Origin: Desmodesmus armatus
Taxonomy: Eukaryota; Chlorophyta; Chlorophyceae; Sphaeropleales; Scenedesmaceae
Direction: 5' to 3'
DNA length: 64,000 bases
Assembly: GCA_007449985.2 (NCBI GenBank)
Contig: VIIQ02000303.1
Span: 20,001 to 84,000 of the forward strand
In this document: positions 10,061 through 22,645 of the stretch, one piece after another
How the letters are laid out: every line of letters begins with the position of its first letter
Numbering within the stretch: position 1 is the first letter of the stretch
Position numbers and translations under genes: made by a program
Notes under the pieces: generated by a model
What the model was told of the DNA's origin: nothing
The model's input: only the letters and a program-made list of their open reading frames with translations
The model's database searches: none

Positions 10061-13000
10061 TCATATATCCGATATAGTGCCAAAGTCAATCAGGCAGAAC
10101 AACTTGACTGAGGCATTCCACACCAAGTTCTCCGGCTTCCAATCTCTGTATGCCAGATTCTGCATGGGGTGAAGTAGGCGGCGTGGGGGGGGGGGGGGGG
10201 GGGGGATAACGGCATCAAGGTGAGGGAGGCTGGTCACGGGTGTGACACTACTGTATGAACACCTGGGCAAGATGTTACATGGTGACACATAATGTGTATT
10301 TCCAAGCCGCCCCCTTGTCGCAGCCGACTGGCAAGCTGTGAGTCCATGTACAACGTGCTGCACTCCTACCCTTCTGATTCGGGTTGAAAAGATCTCAAAG
10401 AGACGACCAGGTTCAGTGGCTCACCTTTGCTTGCAGCAGAGTGATCTGCATCAGCACACACACCAGAAGCCGCATGAAAATCTCCACACGGGCCTCGTTC
10501 AACATCCGATGTGAGTCACAGTGATGGGATCGAGTGGCGACAAGTGCAGCAAGCGCCCCCAAACTGCTTCCTTGGTCATAATCTCTACTGCCAGCGACGC
10601 CACAGTCTGTCCACCATATTCCCCGATGGCGATGAGTTTCTTGCTGTCACCGGCAAACACCAGGTTGGGCAAGAAGAAGGCCAGACGGCTGGCCGTGCAC
10701 CTCAAGCTTGAGCTCAACCAAATTGCCGCCATCCTGACTTCATTCCTCATCTGTGAGTGTTGGAACATTCCGGGGGGGGGGTGGTCAGACGGGGGGTTGC
10801 TACAGGAAGTGCAAAGCCAGTGACAGCTTGTCGTACCCCCAACTGCTGCCCAACGAATTTGTCACCGGAAATTGCATCGCTCTCCACATAGATGCAATTG
10901 CAAAGCAAGTAAATGCTCCACTTTGCAGTGAAGGTGTGTGCACCCCCTCGTAATGTGCGCTGCTCCCAGGCAAGGTATGTGGACCTGCACACTGGCAGAA
11001 AGCTACCGTAGCTCGACACTGAAGTGACTCCAGAGTGGAGAGGGCCTGCAGGTTCTACGGCGGCTTACCTGGTTGCCCCGTGGGTCGCGGGTCCAAGGCA
11101 TCAGCTTGGCAACGAGGCTCCCCAGTTGTGTGTGCACGATGCGCTTCACCTCGACATGCAGGCCTCCACATCGGTACTTCTGCTGTACCAGCCACTCCCA
11201 CGTTGTCCCAGCTGTGTCCTCCAGATTGTCACTGAGCGCACACACCACCAGCAGGAATGCCAGCGGCGAAGCATGTGAGGCCAGGGCTAGGTGTGCAAGG
11301 TATACGGGGTAACCCCCTATGAAGAAAATTGGTGAAGCAAAGTCCAATCCCCCCCCCCCAATAATGTTTGACTCAAACCTTGACCGGGTCACCTGCTGTG
11401 ACAGCAAGAGTGAGATGCGCCACACTACGTCACATGGCCTGTAGGAAAAACCCGCGTATTCTTGCGTGAGCCGGTGTGCCAAATGTCACTAGGGTCACCA
11501 GGGGGGCAGCACCCGTGGGTGCCCATAGGGCCCATCGCAAAAGTGACTTACAGGAAGGCTTGGGCGCCGGAGGTAGGTGGTGTCGCCGGGGGCTGTGTCG
11601 GCTCCTCCTCCTCGGTTGTCTCTGTTGCATGTTCGAAGGGCGTGTTGCTTGACCTTGACAGAAGGCTTGACAGCGGCTTGGAGGCAGCTGACAGCACAGA
11701 AGACACCGCTAAGCTGACACTTGAAAGCAGACTGAAGCTGGGCACCTGGGGTGGGGGCGTGCCAGGGCTAGCAAACGGGTCATCAGGGGTTTCAGCCTGA
11801 TTGCAGGGTTGTTGTGTAGCGCACGTCAGGGTGTCTTTGCCACTGTACATGTGAGCAGCAGCAGCAACAGAAAGAGCAGAAGGCAACAAATGCAATCCGT
11901 GTTAGGCAGGGATACAGCACTGTAGTACATCCAGGAAGGTGCCAGGGCTGTTGTGCAGGTCTGTGGATACACATGTGGCATCGCATCTGTGGGCGATCCT
12001 GCGGAACAAAACTAGCAGAGTGGCAGGCGCCAGGCTGGCATTCGAGGTCCATGACAAGTGCTTTTGGTTGGCACCTTGCCGAACAAGTGACTCACCTCGC
12101 ACTTTCTGTTGCAGCCTTGTTTGTCTCCTCCCGTGTGTGCTGAGTTGAGGTTGTGTTGAACTTATGTTCACCACCATGTGGCTGCGATTGCTTGCTGTAG
12201 AAGCAGCACACCTCAAAGGCCGCCGCATTGATCATCACCCACCATGCCACACAGCACAAACCATAGCTCCACCAGCACCACACCAAAACCAAGCCCCTGC
12301 ACAGAGCAACAAGCGCCCATTGGTGGGAGAGACAATGTTTTGACGCAGCAACACGCAGCGGATGCCATCAGTAGTACTCAATCCCTTGGATGGCACGCAT
12401 GACTGCGTGCTGCACGCATGCTGTTGGATGCATGCATGCTGCCAGCTTAGCACTGATTGATATGGCTTTCACCACAGCACTCACACCAGCGGCAACCGTA
12501 GCTGACAGATTAACCCTTCAAACACTTACTAGAGCTCTTGGGCTAAAGGTTACTGAAGGGCATCCTAGAACCCGGCTGTAGTACAGAGGTTCACCGCTGC
12601 GTACACTATATTGTGCATAGTACTCACCACACTATGGGACAGCTGACCATGTACTTGATGTGGTTGCGCTTCAACAGCATTACCACCAGCGCCAGCAGCA
12701 GCGAGCACACGTTCACCTCACTGCAGCACAGCACATCCCAGCAAGTAGGGACGTAGGTAAGTATGCATATGCAAGACCAAGCATATGGAAGGTGTTGGAC
12801 AGCGCACTACGGCTCGTAGACATGTCAAATATCTGTGACGGTCACAGCTCCAGACTACGGCACACTAGCTGCACTGCGGGGGGGGGGGGGGGGGGGATGA
12901 GGGGGAGCATGTTACTAACGCAGTGCTCTGCATCATAGAGTACCTGTCTGTAATGAGGTATTACATACCTGCGAGGTTCAACGGCCCAACAGTGCTGGCT

Positions 13001-14107
13001 TTGAGGTTCATCATGGGGGAGTTTGCCGTACCAAAACGACATTCATGAATGCAATGGTGTCCTCTGACTGTGTGCACAACTGGCAGGCTGGCAGGCTCCA
13101 ACCTTGCGTGGCTATTCGTTTCACTCACAATGGTGGCCGTGTTGAGAGCGTTGGCACAGAAGACAGGGTGGGCAGCACAGGCAGGGCGGCGCCCTCGCAT
13201 GCCTTGGTGCACGAGAACATGCAAAAGGTCAAGAGCACCAGGTTCACCATGAAGGAAGCAGAACACACTGAGCCCATACAGTTCGTGACGTGGCGCCTTG
13301 TGCAGCAGCAATGACACCAGGAGCAGCAGCAGACAGAAGTTCAAATGAGTGGGGGTGAGACAGAAGTTCAACCAAGTTGTAAAAAACTGGCAATTGCTAG
13401 GCCGTGCTGTGATGCTGCTGCTGTGCTGGTGGTACTGCCATCCACTCGTAAGAATACAGAGTATTCAAACTTGACTGCAGCAAGCATCGTGCTGTTTTCA
13501 TTAGAAGCACAGCCGCTGTGACAGTCACTCTGCACCATTTTCAACCCAATGGGCCAGAATTTGACACTGTCCTGTAGTAGCTACAGCATCAAGCCAGCAC
13601 AACAAGAATAGTGGCACGCACCAGCCAGCTGCGCCTCAGGCCACCTATGGTGTCAATCTTGCCTCCATATAAGGGGGTTGAAGCCTGGCCATTGGAACTG
13701 CAGGGACCGACAGCAGCAGCAGCGGGCAACAGTAGTGGTGAACATTTTGAGGCTGTTGAGGGAGGGAGTGAACATGTACTGCATGGTCCGGAAAAGGTAG
13801 AAACATATTTTGAATAATGAAACCTCTTGCAATGATATTGCATGAAGTCCAGGGTGAAGCTTTGGGATGCAGCTGCTGAAGATGCTAGCAGCGCTGCTCA
13901 GAGCAGACACCTGCTGTATCCCACCCCCATATGTCTACCAAAGCCAAACACCCTCAACAGTATCACTCCACTGCCACATGTGACACAAATTACCTTGCAC
14001 GTGTCTTTGATGCCTTCCTCTTCCCCTTGTTTCGCCGGGCCATGGCCAGCCTGAGCTGCGTTGCTGCTGCGAGACAGTGCCCGGAACCGGGGAGGTAGCG
14101 TGATTTC
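10061..14107 (-). pseudogene. Kinase-like membrane protein, copy C: truncated and frame-damaged
   Basis: Same exon order as copies A and B, on the minus strand: 14107-13994 (UTR plus MARRNKGKRKASK), 13697-about 13622, 13296-13129 (hydrophobic), 12720-12628 (hydrophobic), 12296-12096 (Cys/Trp-rich), 11842-11552 (Ser-rich linker, SPGTPPPQVPSF), 11231-11069 (LVAKLMPWTRDPRG), 10750-10425 and 10159-10061 (YRDWKPEN, LIDFG). Exon 10750-10425 is 326 nt where B has 327, so the frame breaks near 10510. After LIDFGTISD the reading runs into an ATATCGGATATGG-like simple sequence and a stop at 10061; the whole C-terminal exon (692 nt in A, 641 nt in B) is missing, at least down to 9 kb. Exon 2 also leaves the wrong phase. 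The single-base faults could be consensus errors, but the lost C-lobe cannot. Probably a pseudogene or a truncated product ending at the DFG motif. Confidence 0.8.
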
Positions 14108-14815
14108 CTGTGGAGACACTGGGAACACTGCTGTTGCTGCTGCAGGGGGGCTTGCCAATTGCTTGATGTTGTGACGCTTTCAGGCTGTGTCACGCACGTG
14201 GAAAGAAAGTAACACCCTGATAATGTAGCTTTGCGTTGTTTTCGAGGCTCAACACGTCTGCTTCTTGCTTAACTTCCGGTTCCCCCGCAGCTTTCGCTTC
14301 GTGGTTAAGGTGCTCTGGACGCTTCAAAAAGTCACAAACGTACGCTGTGTTTGCTATAAAGGCGTATGAGGTCCTCAGCAGCAGGTATGTGGGTGGCATG
14401 CAGAAAGTCCACCTCAACTGGGTCTAGATGATTTGCAACAGGTAGCGGAGAACGGTCAAGACGAGTGACCGGAACTGTTATACGTGTAGCCATATGTCAA
14501 AATGAACACGTTGAGGCAGCTTCAGGTTGCTGGCGCTCCAAGCTTCCACCCCCTACTGCTACTGTCATCACACTCCATCAGCTGCAGCAGTAGGGGCTGG
14601 GGCTGCAGGAATCTTATAGTACGGTCACACACTGAAATGCAGCAGTAGCTCGAGCATTTACCGAATGCTGGCAGGCTGCATGAGTGTGGGTCCTGCTGCT
14701 GGAGGGTGGGTGGTGTCGTGAGACAGTGCCCGGAACCGGGGAGGTAGCAAGAGGTGGTGAGGCAGTGCCCGGAACCGGGGAGGTAGCAAGGTTTCCTGTG
14801 GAGACACTGGGAACA
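14071..14815. repeat. Echo copies of the 5'-UTR exon edge of kinase copy C
   Basis: A block with GTGCCCGGAACCGGGGAGG followed by TTTCCTGTGGAGACACTGGG occurs at 14076-14130, and again at 14723-14815 with its first half doubled. On the gene strand each complete copy reads as a CTCCACAG acceptor followed by the start of the UTR exon. The extra copies lie upstream of the real exon, as the echo rule predicts. CCCGG and CCGGG form a short palindrome in each. Confidence 0.7.
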
Positions 14816-16783
14816 CACAAAGATGGGGACACAGAACACAATGTAACTAGCACTGGGTCCCCCACCGCCACCCCAGGCACCGAAAGCCCAACAAAGCAAC
14901 CTCACAGTACAATAGAAGGCGTCCAGACCAAAGCTGCGAGTCCAGCAGCCCCATCAAGCCTAGTAGGATTACCTGCAAGCAGCACCACCACCGCGCAGCG
15001 AGCGTCAGGAACAGCCCACTAGGATGCCAGGAAGGAGCATGCAGGCACAAGGGGGGAGGGTGGGGGTCCTCCCCCACCCCCAGCGTAGGCTGGCAGCACC
15101 AAGTAGGCCGTCAAGAGGTGGTGTCGTGGGTTGCGTTTGGGGGGGGGGGGGGGGGGGCTTGTGCCGGCAGTTGTAGGCAAGCCTGTAGCGCAGCAGCAGC
15201 ACTAGTTTACATTTAAGGCCGTGCTGTGTTCCAGAAGCCATGCCACGTGAGCCTGCAGCACAGCAACCAAAGCCGCCAAGCCCCTTTCTTGCTAAGAGCT
15301 AGGAAGTGGTCAACAGACATGGCTGTACATGTCACGCATTGACTGCTTTGCTCAGAAACAGCACTGGAGCATTTCTAACCCCTCCTGCTGCGTGCTTTTG
15401 ACCTTTGACCGTCACACCGACGCCTTGCTTCTGGAGAGTGTCTGCATTATGCCAGTTGCTGCTGAGTTGAATTGCTGCCAGTTGCTGCTGAGTTGAATTG
15501 CTGCGACTGCATCAGTCCTGCATACCGTCAAGCTGTGGTGTTGTCTTAGTCGTAGTAGTGACAGTTACTTTACACCACATGCCACTTCCTGGGCACGGCA
15601 TCATATGTACATGGTGGATTACTCACCCCACACATGCCTGCTTGCAGGACACACACACACAGCACCAACATGCACTGTTTTTTCACACACACCAGCACAG
15701 ACACATATGCAGAGCACAACATGCCATACAGCTTGCTTGCAATGCATCGGTAGCTGTTGCAACAGCCAGCCTGTGCGCAACCACCACACACTCGACTGGA
15801 CAGGCAGCAGCTGCGCTGTGCACAAGCTCACCAACTCAAAACTGAATGTACATCACGTACCATCACACTAAAGCAACTCCACCGGAGCACAGACCGAGTT
15901 CAGCGTGTGCCCAGTGTCTCGACAGCAACACCTCTCGCTCAACGCTTACAGCTACTACATATCCCCTCAAAACAACCAGGTTGTCGGTCACAGCAGAGAG
16001 GTAGTACCACCCTCACTACTGCGCTGGCATGCACAGCTGGGCAGAACACACCCACCGCCACCACCACAGGGTCAAAATTGCAAGCACGAGCTCCCTCAAA
16101 GCAGCCCAGACTCTCAGACACGCGCGAGTTAATTTGTCAAGCTGGGGAACAGGACAGCACAACGCAACAGCCTGGCATAACCCACCAGCAGCTTGACAAC
16201 AGGATAAGGTCTTAAGTCTGGGGACTCTAGGACTGCAGAGAGGCACACAAGTGCTCCTACAAACACCCGGCGAACTTCCCGCCAAAACCCTCGACAACAC
16301 CCTGAGACAAACCCCTGGCTGACATCAGCACAGGCAGCCACACTGGCACCCTAAACCCTGGAAGGCTCTTCGGCAGCAGGAGCAGCACCACGAGCACCAA
16401 ACACCACTCAAGAAGATAAAAAGTCAGTGGGACATCGCGTGTGTGCGTGTGCGTGTGTGCATTGCCCCGTCGGGTGCGCAAGTGAATGCGCAAGCGGCTG
16501 CAAAGCCAGCACTAGTGCGCATGTGTTGCACGGGCAACGCAAGAAGTGATCGCAGCCTCGCGACCGCTCTCAAAAACAACTCTGCTGCTGCTGATGTTAC
16601 CTCGCCTGCTGCGCAGGCGCGCAAAGCAGCAGACACCCTCCACTGCAAACCCTACTCCCGCCAAAACAACAGCCACAGCCCCTCTCTGCAAACAACCCGC
16701 AACAGCAACAGGCGGACAAGCATCCACCCGCCGCTGCTTTGGGGCACACTACTGACACAACATCTGCTCTTGTGTGATGTGAT
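14816..16783. other. Intergenic stretch, no gene supported
   Basis: Open frames up to about 150 codons occur on both strands (for example 15757-16215 +), but they are rich in Gln/Thr/Pro/His, overlap frames on the other strand, and resemble no family. A poly-G run lies at 15140-15158. Confidence 0.4.
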
Positions 16784-16788
16784 TTACA
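16784..16788 (-). terminator. Candidate polyadenylation signal TGTAA of the carrier gene
   Basis: TTACA on the + strand, TGTAA on the gene strand, about 270 nt past the carrier stop. TGTAA is the usual poly(A) signal of chlorophyte green algae. The match is short, so it is only suggestive. Confidence 0.4.
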
Positions 16789-17054
16789 GAGAGTCTCTGC
16801 TATGCTACACGCCCTCGGGGTGCCTCTGATGATGAGATCACCCCTCACTCAAAAGGGAATGCTGCGGGCCGCCACTCAGCTAGCAGCCGACCGCCTGCAG
16901 CTAAACCCTGCAGGGCTGTAGAAAACCCCTGAACCCCAACAGCACTCTCACACAGCAACACGACCCCACACCACACCACAATCACAAGGACATGCCCTGT
17001 GTGCATGAGACTATGCGATCGGCCGCTGTGTGTTATAACAGTACTGCTGCTGCT

Positions 17055-19829
17055 TTAGAGGCTTGCTGCCTCCTTGTTGGTAAGGCCTGCCACAAAGGCA
17101 TCCACGCTCTCCTCCGTGTCAGCAATCATCTGACGTGTACCCTCCACTGCCAGGAAGATAGCTGCGTTCACGGGGATTGCACGCCACAGGGCGGCGGTGA
17201 CACCGCGCCAGAGGCCACCGTAGCCCTCGATCTGCACGCTGCGCTTGATGCAGTCGATTGTGCCGGAGAACTGGGGCTTGGAGAGGGAGTCGGCCTGGAT
17301 CTTGGACTTGATGGTGTCGATGGGGAACATGGAGCCCCACAGACCGAAACCGGCCATCACACCGGCAGCCATCACCTGGGGGGTAGGAAGGTGCAGACAG
17401 AGGAAGACCACAGTCAGAAGCACGTATTGGTTTCTGTTTGATGGACTGTGTCTTGCTTGCGAATGTGAGTGAAAGGCCGCATGCAGCAAGGCGCATCTAG
17501 CCCTCTTTCCTCAGTAGTGCAAGGGGTCGTACCCGCAACCCCCCCCCCCCCCCGGGGTCTGCCAATTTGCTTGTTGCACATGTTGTCCAAACGCTTGTCA
17601 CCCCTGTTCTCTCACCTGCATGTAGTCCAGGTCAGCCTTGGTCTTGCCAGGGCCAGCCAACATGTGGATGGTGGCCTCATAGCCGAAGAAGAACCAGGCA
17701 TAACCCTGCAGCACACATCAACAACAGCGGTTGTCAGGCAGTGGACGCTACATCACAAGCACCCTGGACCTGCTGGCGCACACAGAACGTACTGCCTCTG
17801 CCTGTTCTGCCCACACGCTCTGTTATTCCCAATCGACAGGACAATCTCCACTCCTGCACCCCTGCCCAAATTGGCATCAACAAGACCCTGAACCCTGAAC
17901 CTACCTGCATGTCACGCAGCAGAGTGGAGACGTATCCGGAGTACAGGCCGCGCACGCCGTGGTTCCTGAAGATCTTCTTGGCGCAGTCCCAGTTGCCCTT
18001 GTAGTTCTCCTCGGGGTTGAGGCCGCCTGCTGCTGCACCCTTGATCTGGGCCAGGATGTTGTTCTTGCGAACCATCTGTGTGGGAGAGGGTTGGCAGGCC
18101 AGCAGAGCGTCAGTATGTGTTGCAACTATATGTCACGCATGTTGGCGCATGTTGGTGGCGCAGCAAGAGCTCGATTGACGGCTGTGTGTCACGTATGCGC
18201 TGCTGCCAGGGCAATCAATGCAGACCAAACCTGATGCAGGGTTTGGGCCTAGCTCAGCCACACTGCCCGTGAGGCATTCATCGCGTGCGCAGCAAAACTC
18301 AAGGTCAAACCCTAAAATAATCACAGAACCCCAAAGCCTACCTGCATCTTTGTCCTGATCAGCTCGGTGGGTGACGCACATGCACCTTGGATTACATCCC
18401 TTGCAAACAGTAGCACAGGATTCTTGACGCCAATTATCAACCCAAACCCCAAAACCCACCTGCATCTTTGTCCTGATCAGCTCAGTGGGTGATGACACCA
18501 CGGATCCTGCGGCACCAGCAGCACCACCAGCTGCCAGGATCTTCCAGGGTGTGAAGGTGCCGGGTGCATCTCCTGCCTCCAGGTAGTCACGGGTCTTGTG
18601 GAAGGTGGGGAAGTGGATGCCCAGCAGCAACATGTTGCCCAGGAGGGGGGCCACGGTACCCTTGTACAGGGACAGGGCACCCTCAGCCTTGGCCTGCACA
18701 GGAGAGGGGATGGGGGGTGGGGGTGGGGTGGGGGGGTGCTTAGCGGACTGCATGTGTTTGGGAGGGTGGATGAGATTATATGTTGCGCAAGATGTGCCCT
18801 GTAGCTATATGTCCAGCTCAAAAGGATTCCAGCCCTTTGCAGCCCCGCCATTACTTGTCGCGCAATCCCTGTCCCCCAGCAAGCATGCTGTTCAAATGCC
18901 ATCAATCACCCCAAAAAAACCTGCCCTTCCCCAAGAGCCAATCCTGTGCACGGCATCAAAGGCCCATGTTTGCACCTCCCCCACTGTTCACACCATCAAT
19001 GCACCCTTGAAAGTACCAACAGCAGTGACCCCCTCCTAACACAACACACCAACAACAGCGCGCACCATCTTGCGCACGACGTCCAGGCCACTGGTGTAGA
19101 CCATCTCTGGGGGCATGCCTGCTGCGCCGATGGTCCCCTTGCCCAGCACCTGCAGGCGGGTCTTGATGGTGTCAAAGGGCTGGCCCACCATGATGCGCGC
19201 AACACCACCAGACACACCGGGGAGGATGTCCAGGATGCGCTTGTGCACGGGAGGGGTGTGCTCGACCTCTGCAGGGGGGTGGGGGCAAGCAGAACAGAAG
19301 GCAGGTGTGGGAGGGGTGTCTCGGCAATGAATTTTGAGCAGCGCAGTGTATGTGCGACTCGAGTAAGAGCGAGGAGGTGTAGACCTGAGCATCAGCTTTG
19401 CACAGTCGCCCACCCTTTCAGCCACCCCCTGAGCGCTTGTGGAAGAGGCTGCAAGGGGACGATGGTGCCTGCATGCATTTTTGGTCACCAGAGGCTGGAA
19501 GTGATGTGCGGTACCTCCCAAGCCATAGAGTACCGCATGCGCAGCTGTGATTGCCCCAAAACCGACAGGCCGGCCCTATCACCAACACCACAAGCAGCCC
19601 CCTGGTCATTAAGGGAAGCTGCACTGACAGAAGCTGATGCACTGACAGAAGCTGCAACAGAAGCTGCACTATGCAGCGCCCCAAACAGTGAGCACTGACA
19701 TTAGGATCAGGTGCTGACAGGCTGGCCCTGTCAGCAGTACCCTAGGAGCAGCACCACTCATAGCAGCAGCACTGCCTGCTCACCCATCAGGGTCTCGTTG
19801 TACATCTGTCCTCCTGCTGTGCAAGACAT
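17055..19829 (-). CDS. Mitochondrial carrier family protein (SLC25), carnitine/ornithine-carrier-like
   Basis: Six exons: 19829-19784, 19268-19066, 18693-18460, 18075-17905, 17705-17616, 17375-17055. Phases agree throughout and give 354 residues. Three tandem repeats each carry the carrier signature: GQPFDTIKTRLQ (about residues 45-56), SPTELIRTKMQ (about 151-161) and FPIDTIKSKIQ (about 266-276). Such proteins form six-helix exchangers in the mitochondrial inner membrane. The first signature and its spacing resemble the carnitine/acylcarnitine and basic amino-acid carrier branch, but the substrate cannot be fixed by eye. The start is the first ATG of a short 46-nt exon (MSCTAGGQ) that joins in phase. 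The first intron contains an AGCTGCACTGACAG-type short repeat near 19610-19670. A donor-edge echo lies in intron 3. Confidence 0.93.
18342..18376 (-). pseudogene. Echo of carrier exon 3 donor edge
   Basis: Repeats the last 35 bases of exon 18693-18460 (Ser-Pro-Thr-Glu-Leu-Ile-Arg-Thr-Lys-Met-Gln) and the donor, here GTAGGC instead of GTGGGT. It lies downstream of the full exon inside the intron and has no acceptor of its own. Confidence 0.8.
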
Positions 19830-21825
19830 CTTGGCTGGTTTTGGGGAAAAGGAGGGGGTGACCTGAAGGCAGATGCAGGCACATGAACAACAACAGCAAC
19901 AGCACGTGCACGGCAAGCGTCAGCATACGGAGATAGGGGACAGCAGATGCAAGGAAGGCATTGGAGAGTCTCCGAGTCACGTTGAAGGTGCTGACAGGAC
20001 GTGCTGCTGCTTCATTGGGGAACTTGGACTGTATCCGCAAGTGAGTGGGAATTGCGATACGATGGTATCGCAGCTGCTTTCAGCGAACACAGACAGCGCA
20101 TCGCTGCTGAATTGGAGTCAGGGTCAACACCCGAGAGTGCTCGGGGCCTGTGCATTGCGACACTGCCTTGCTCTCCTACACTATCTGACCCAAATTGCTT
20201 TGAACAGCCCTACGAAGCTCGCCAAAAGCTTAATTAATGTTTCTCACCTGAAAGGGAAGGGTCTTGGTGCTGCGACTGGGCGCTGCTGGTGGATTGGTCT
20301 CTGAAGTGGTAGTTGAAAGACTTCGAAGACCTCAGCAACGTTCAGGAGCACTGCAAGACGTGAAAGGTGGCGAGCATGGGCAGCAGTGCGCGGTATGGCT
20401 ACCCGAACAATCTACTACAAACCCCCGAGGCAGGGTTTGGGGCAAATTCTCCCATGCAATTCAGTGACCAGAATTGATGGAAATAGCTTGGAAACGTGTC
20501 CAGATTGCCTCAGCTGAGGGAGGCAAGGTCGGAGCAAGGTCCTAAACGCAGGTACCATCCGACGGAGTGTGCGAGATAGTGAAAACGGGCTGCAGATATA
20601 GACACTCTGTGCCATCCAAACACTCTGGTGGCGTTAGCAAGGCTCCTGTGCCAGCGTCAAGCTACAGCCTGCCACATCCATCTGAGGCCCAACGGCTTTT
20701 TTCTGTGTCAACAGGGATTAGTTCAAGAGAATCCACATTTCCAGTTTCCTATAGTGCAGGCGTGCAATGTGTCAGACCTGGGCAGCCTTCATGAGTGGGG
20801 GCCTCCAGCCTGTGGCCACACCTGCAGGCACCAGTGCCACGGCTGTGGCAGCAGTAGTGGTGATGCGTGCAGTGTTTCATGCATACAGGCGGTTCCCCGC
20901 CTGCAAGTATGACCCTTGCATGTGCTTTCCTGGTGTAAGGGAGGCCAGCGCTGAGTCTTGAGGGTCAAGCTGACTCCGCTGTGCACACCTACTGCCCAAT
21001 GCAATAGATGTGTGTCTACAAGCAGACCTGAGGAGTGCAGCAGGGGTGCTGTGCAAAAGGATTGCGCCAGCATGAGTGAAGGATAGGAGCACTGGCCTCA
21101 ACATGACTACCCGCACAAGGGTACAACAGTACTGTGTGTGCAAGTACTTGACTCAGACTTGTGGCAGCAAAGTCACTACTGCAATCCAGGTTGCCCAGTG
21201 GCATCACCAAGTAGCCATGTTGCCTAGAAGTGTTACCCGATGTCATGCCCACCATTCAACACAAGCCCACAGCGCAGCCAGGGGGCTGTGCAAAAGTCCG
21301 CAATTTGCCAACTCAAAACAGCACAGCGCAGCATGGCAACAGCCCTGCTGCTGTTGCTGCTCTAAATCATGCGAAGAAACCCCTGCTTTGCCGCAGTTGG
21401 TATGGCAAAAACCTGCAGCAGTGCTTTACATGTCAAAAAGAGGTGAGCTGTGCTGTGCTATGCTGCGCACTGCTGTGCTGGCCCCAGTTCCGAGCCTGCT
21501 TGAAACACGCACCAGCACAACACCAACACAACCACAACAGTGCGCCAAAATAGTACGCTCCCTACTGCCGCCGCCGCTGCTGCTGCTGCTTGTGCTCCGC
21601 TATCCCAGCAGCAGCACTGGTAAGCTTGTTCACCACCACGTACACACAAAACTGCAACCTCACCGCTGCTGTTGCTGCTTCGCCCTACCACTGCTGCTGT
21701 GCACGAGTGATGCACCAACTCCCAAATGCTAAGCCCAGCAACTCCCAAACCTCAAACAGGAACCCTGAACTTCAAACTGACAGGGACATGATCAACCTGC
21801 TGCAGGAAGCCCTGCTACTGCCAGG
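19830..21825. other. Spacer between carrier start and the CTG-rich tract
   Basis: Contains the carrier promoter and, probably, the 3' UTR of the PHOX-like gene. A TGTAA on the minus strand near 21424 could end that transcript. Frames such as 20001-20237 (+) are too short and isolated to call. Confidence 0.35.
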
Positions 21826-22308
21826 CTGGCACTGCTGCTGCTGCTGTATGGTAAATATCTCGCCCTGTCATCCGGCATTCGGTTGTCCGCTGCTTGCCAT
21901 CCTGCAAAGCCACCCCTCCTGCCACTGCTGCAATTGCACTCCTGGCATGACTGCTGCTGCTACTGCTGCAGCAAGCATGCTCCTGCATTGCTGTTGCTGC
22001 TGCTGCTGCCAGCATGCTCCTGCCTTACCGCCGCTGCCGGCAGCACACTACCATGCTGCAGCTGCTGCCACTGCCACCACCACTGCTGCTGCTGCTGCAA
22101 GCACACTACCTGTGCTGCCGCGGCTGCAGCTGCCGCCACCACTGCTCCTGGTGCTGCAGCAAACATACTCCTGCATTGCGCTGCTGCTGCTTCTGCTGTC
22201 CGCTGCTGCCAGCACACTGCTGTGCTGGTGCTGCTGCTGTTGCTGCTGTTGCTACTGCTGCTGCTGCTGCAGCAAGCACACTCCTGCACTGCTGCTGCTG
22301 CCAGCACA
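21826..22308. repeat. CTG-rich imperfect minisatellite
   Basis: About 480 bp of CTGCTGCTG blocks alternating with CAGCA(T/C)(G/A)CTCCTGCA-like segments, several times over. It abuts the last exon of the PHOX-like gene, whose Ala-rich 3' end (GCTGGTGCTGCTGC on the + strand) resembles the repeats. The tract may have grown from that exon edge. Long frames through it (21590-22561 +) are low complexity and not genes. Confidence 0.7.
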
Positions 22309-22604
22309 CTACTGTGCTGGTGCTGCTGCTGCCGCCTTCTCCTTAGGCTTGCGCTCCAGCTTTGGCAGCCCCTTGGCCTCTGGTGCTGCCTTGTGCTTGG
22401 GCTCTACTGCTGCTGCTGCTGCTGGTGCGGGGGTGGGCTCTGGCTCTGGCTCGGGCTCTGGGTCGGGTCCCAGGTCCAGCTTGTCAACCTGCAGTAGAGA
22501 AGTCACATGCAGCAGCGTTAGCACAAAGAGTGCGTCAGGTTGCAGGATCAAATGTGTGTGAGGGGGGCGTCCTGAGCGTCCTGGACGCAATAGCTGCTCT
22601 TAAG

Positions 22605-22645
<41 letters not shown>

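Noticed and set aside
10061..14107. Copy C as a normal functional kinase gene
   Set aside because: The C-lobe exon is missing and at least two phase faults exist; even allowing for base errors the missing exon cannot be explained.
21590..22561. Open frame of about 323 codons on the + strand
   Set aside because: It runs through CTG repeats and overlaps the last PHOX-like exon on the other strand; composition is almost all Leu/Cys/Ala from triplet repeats.
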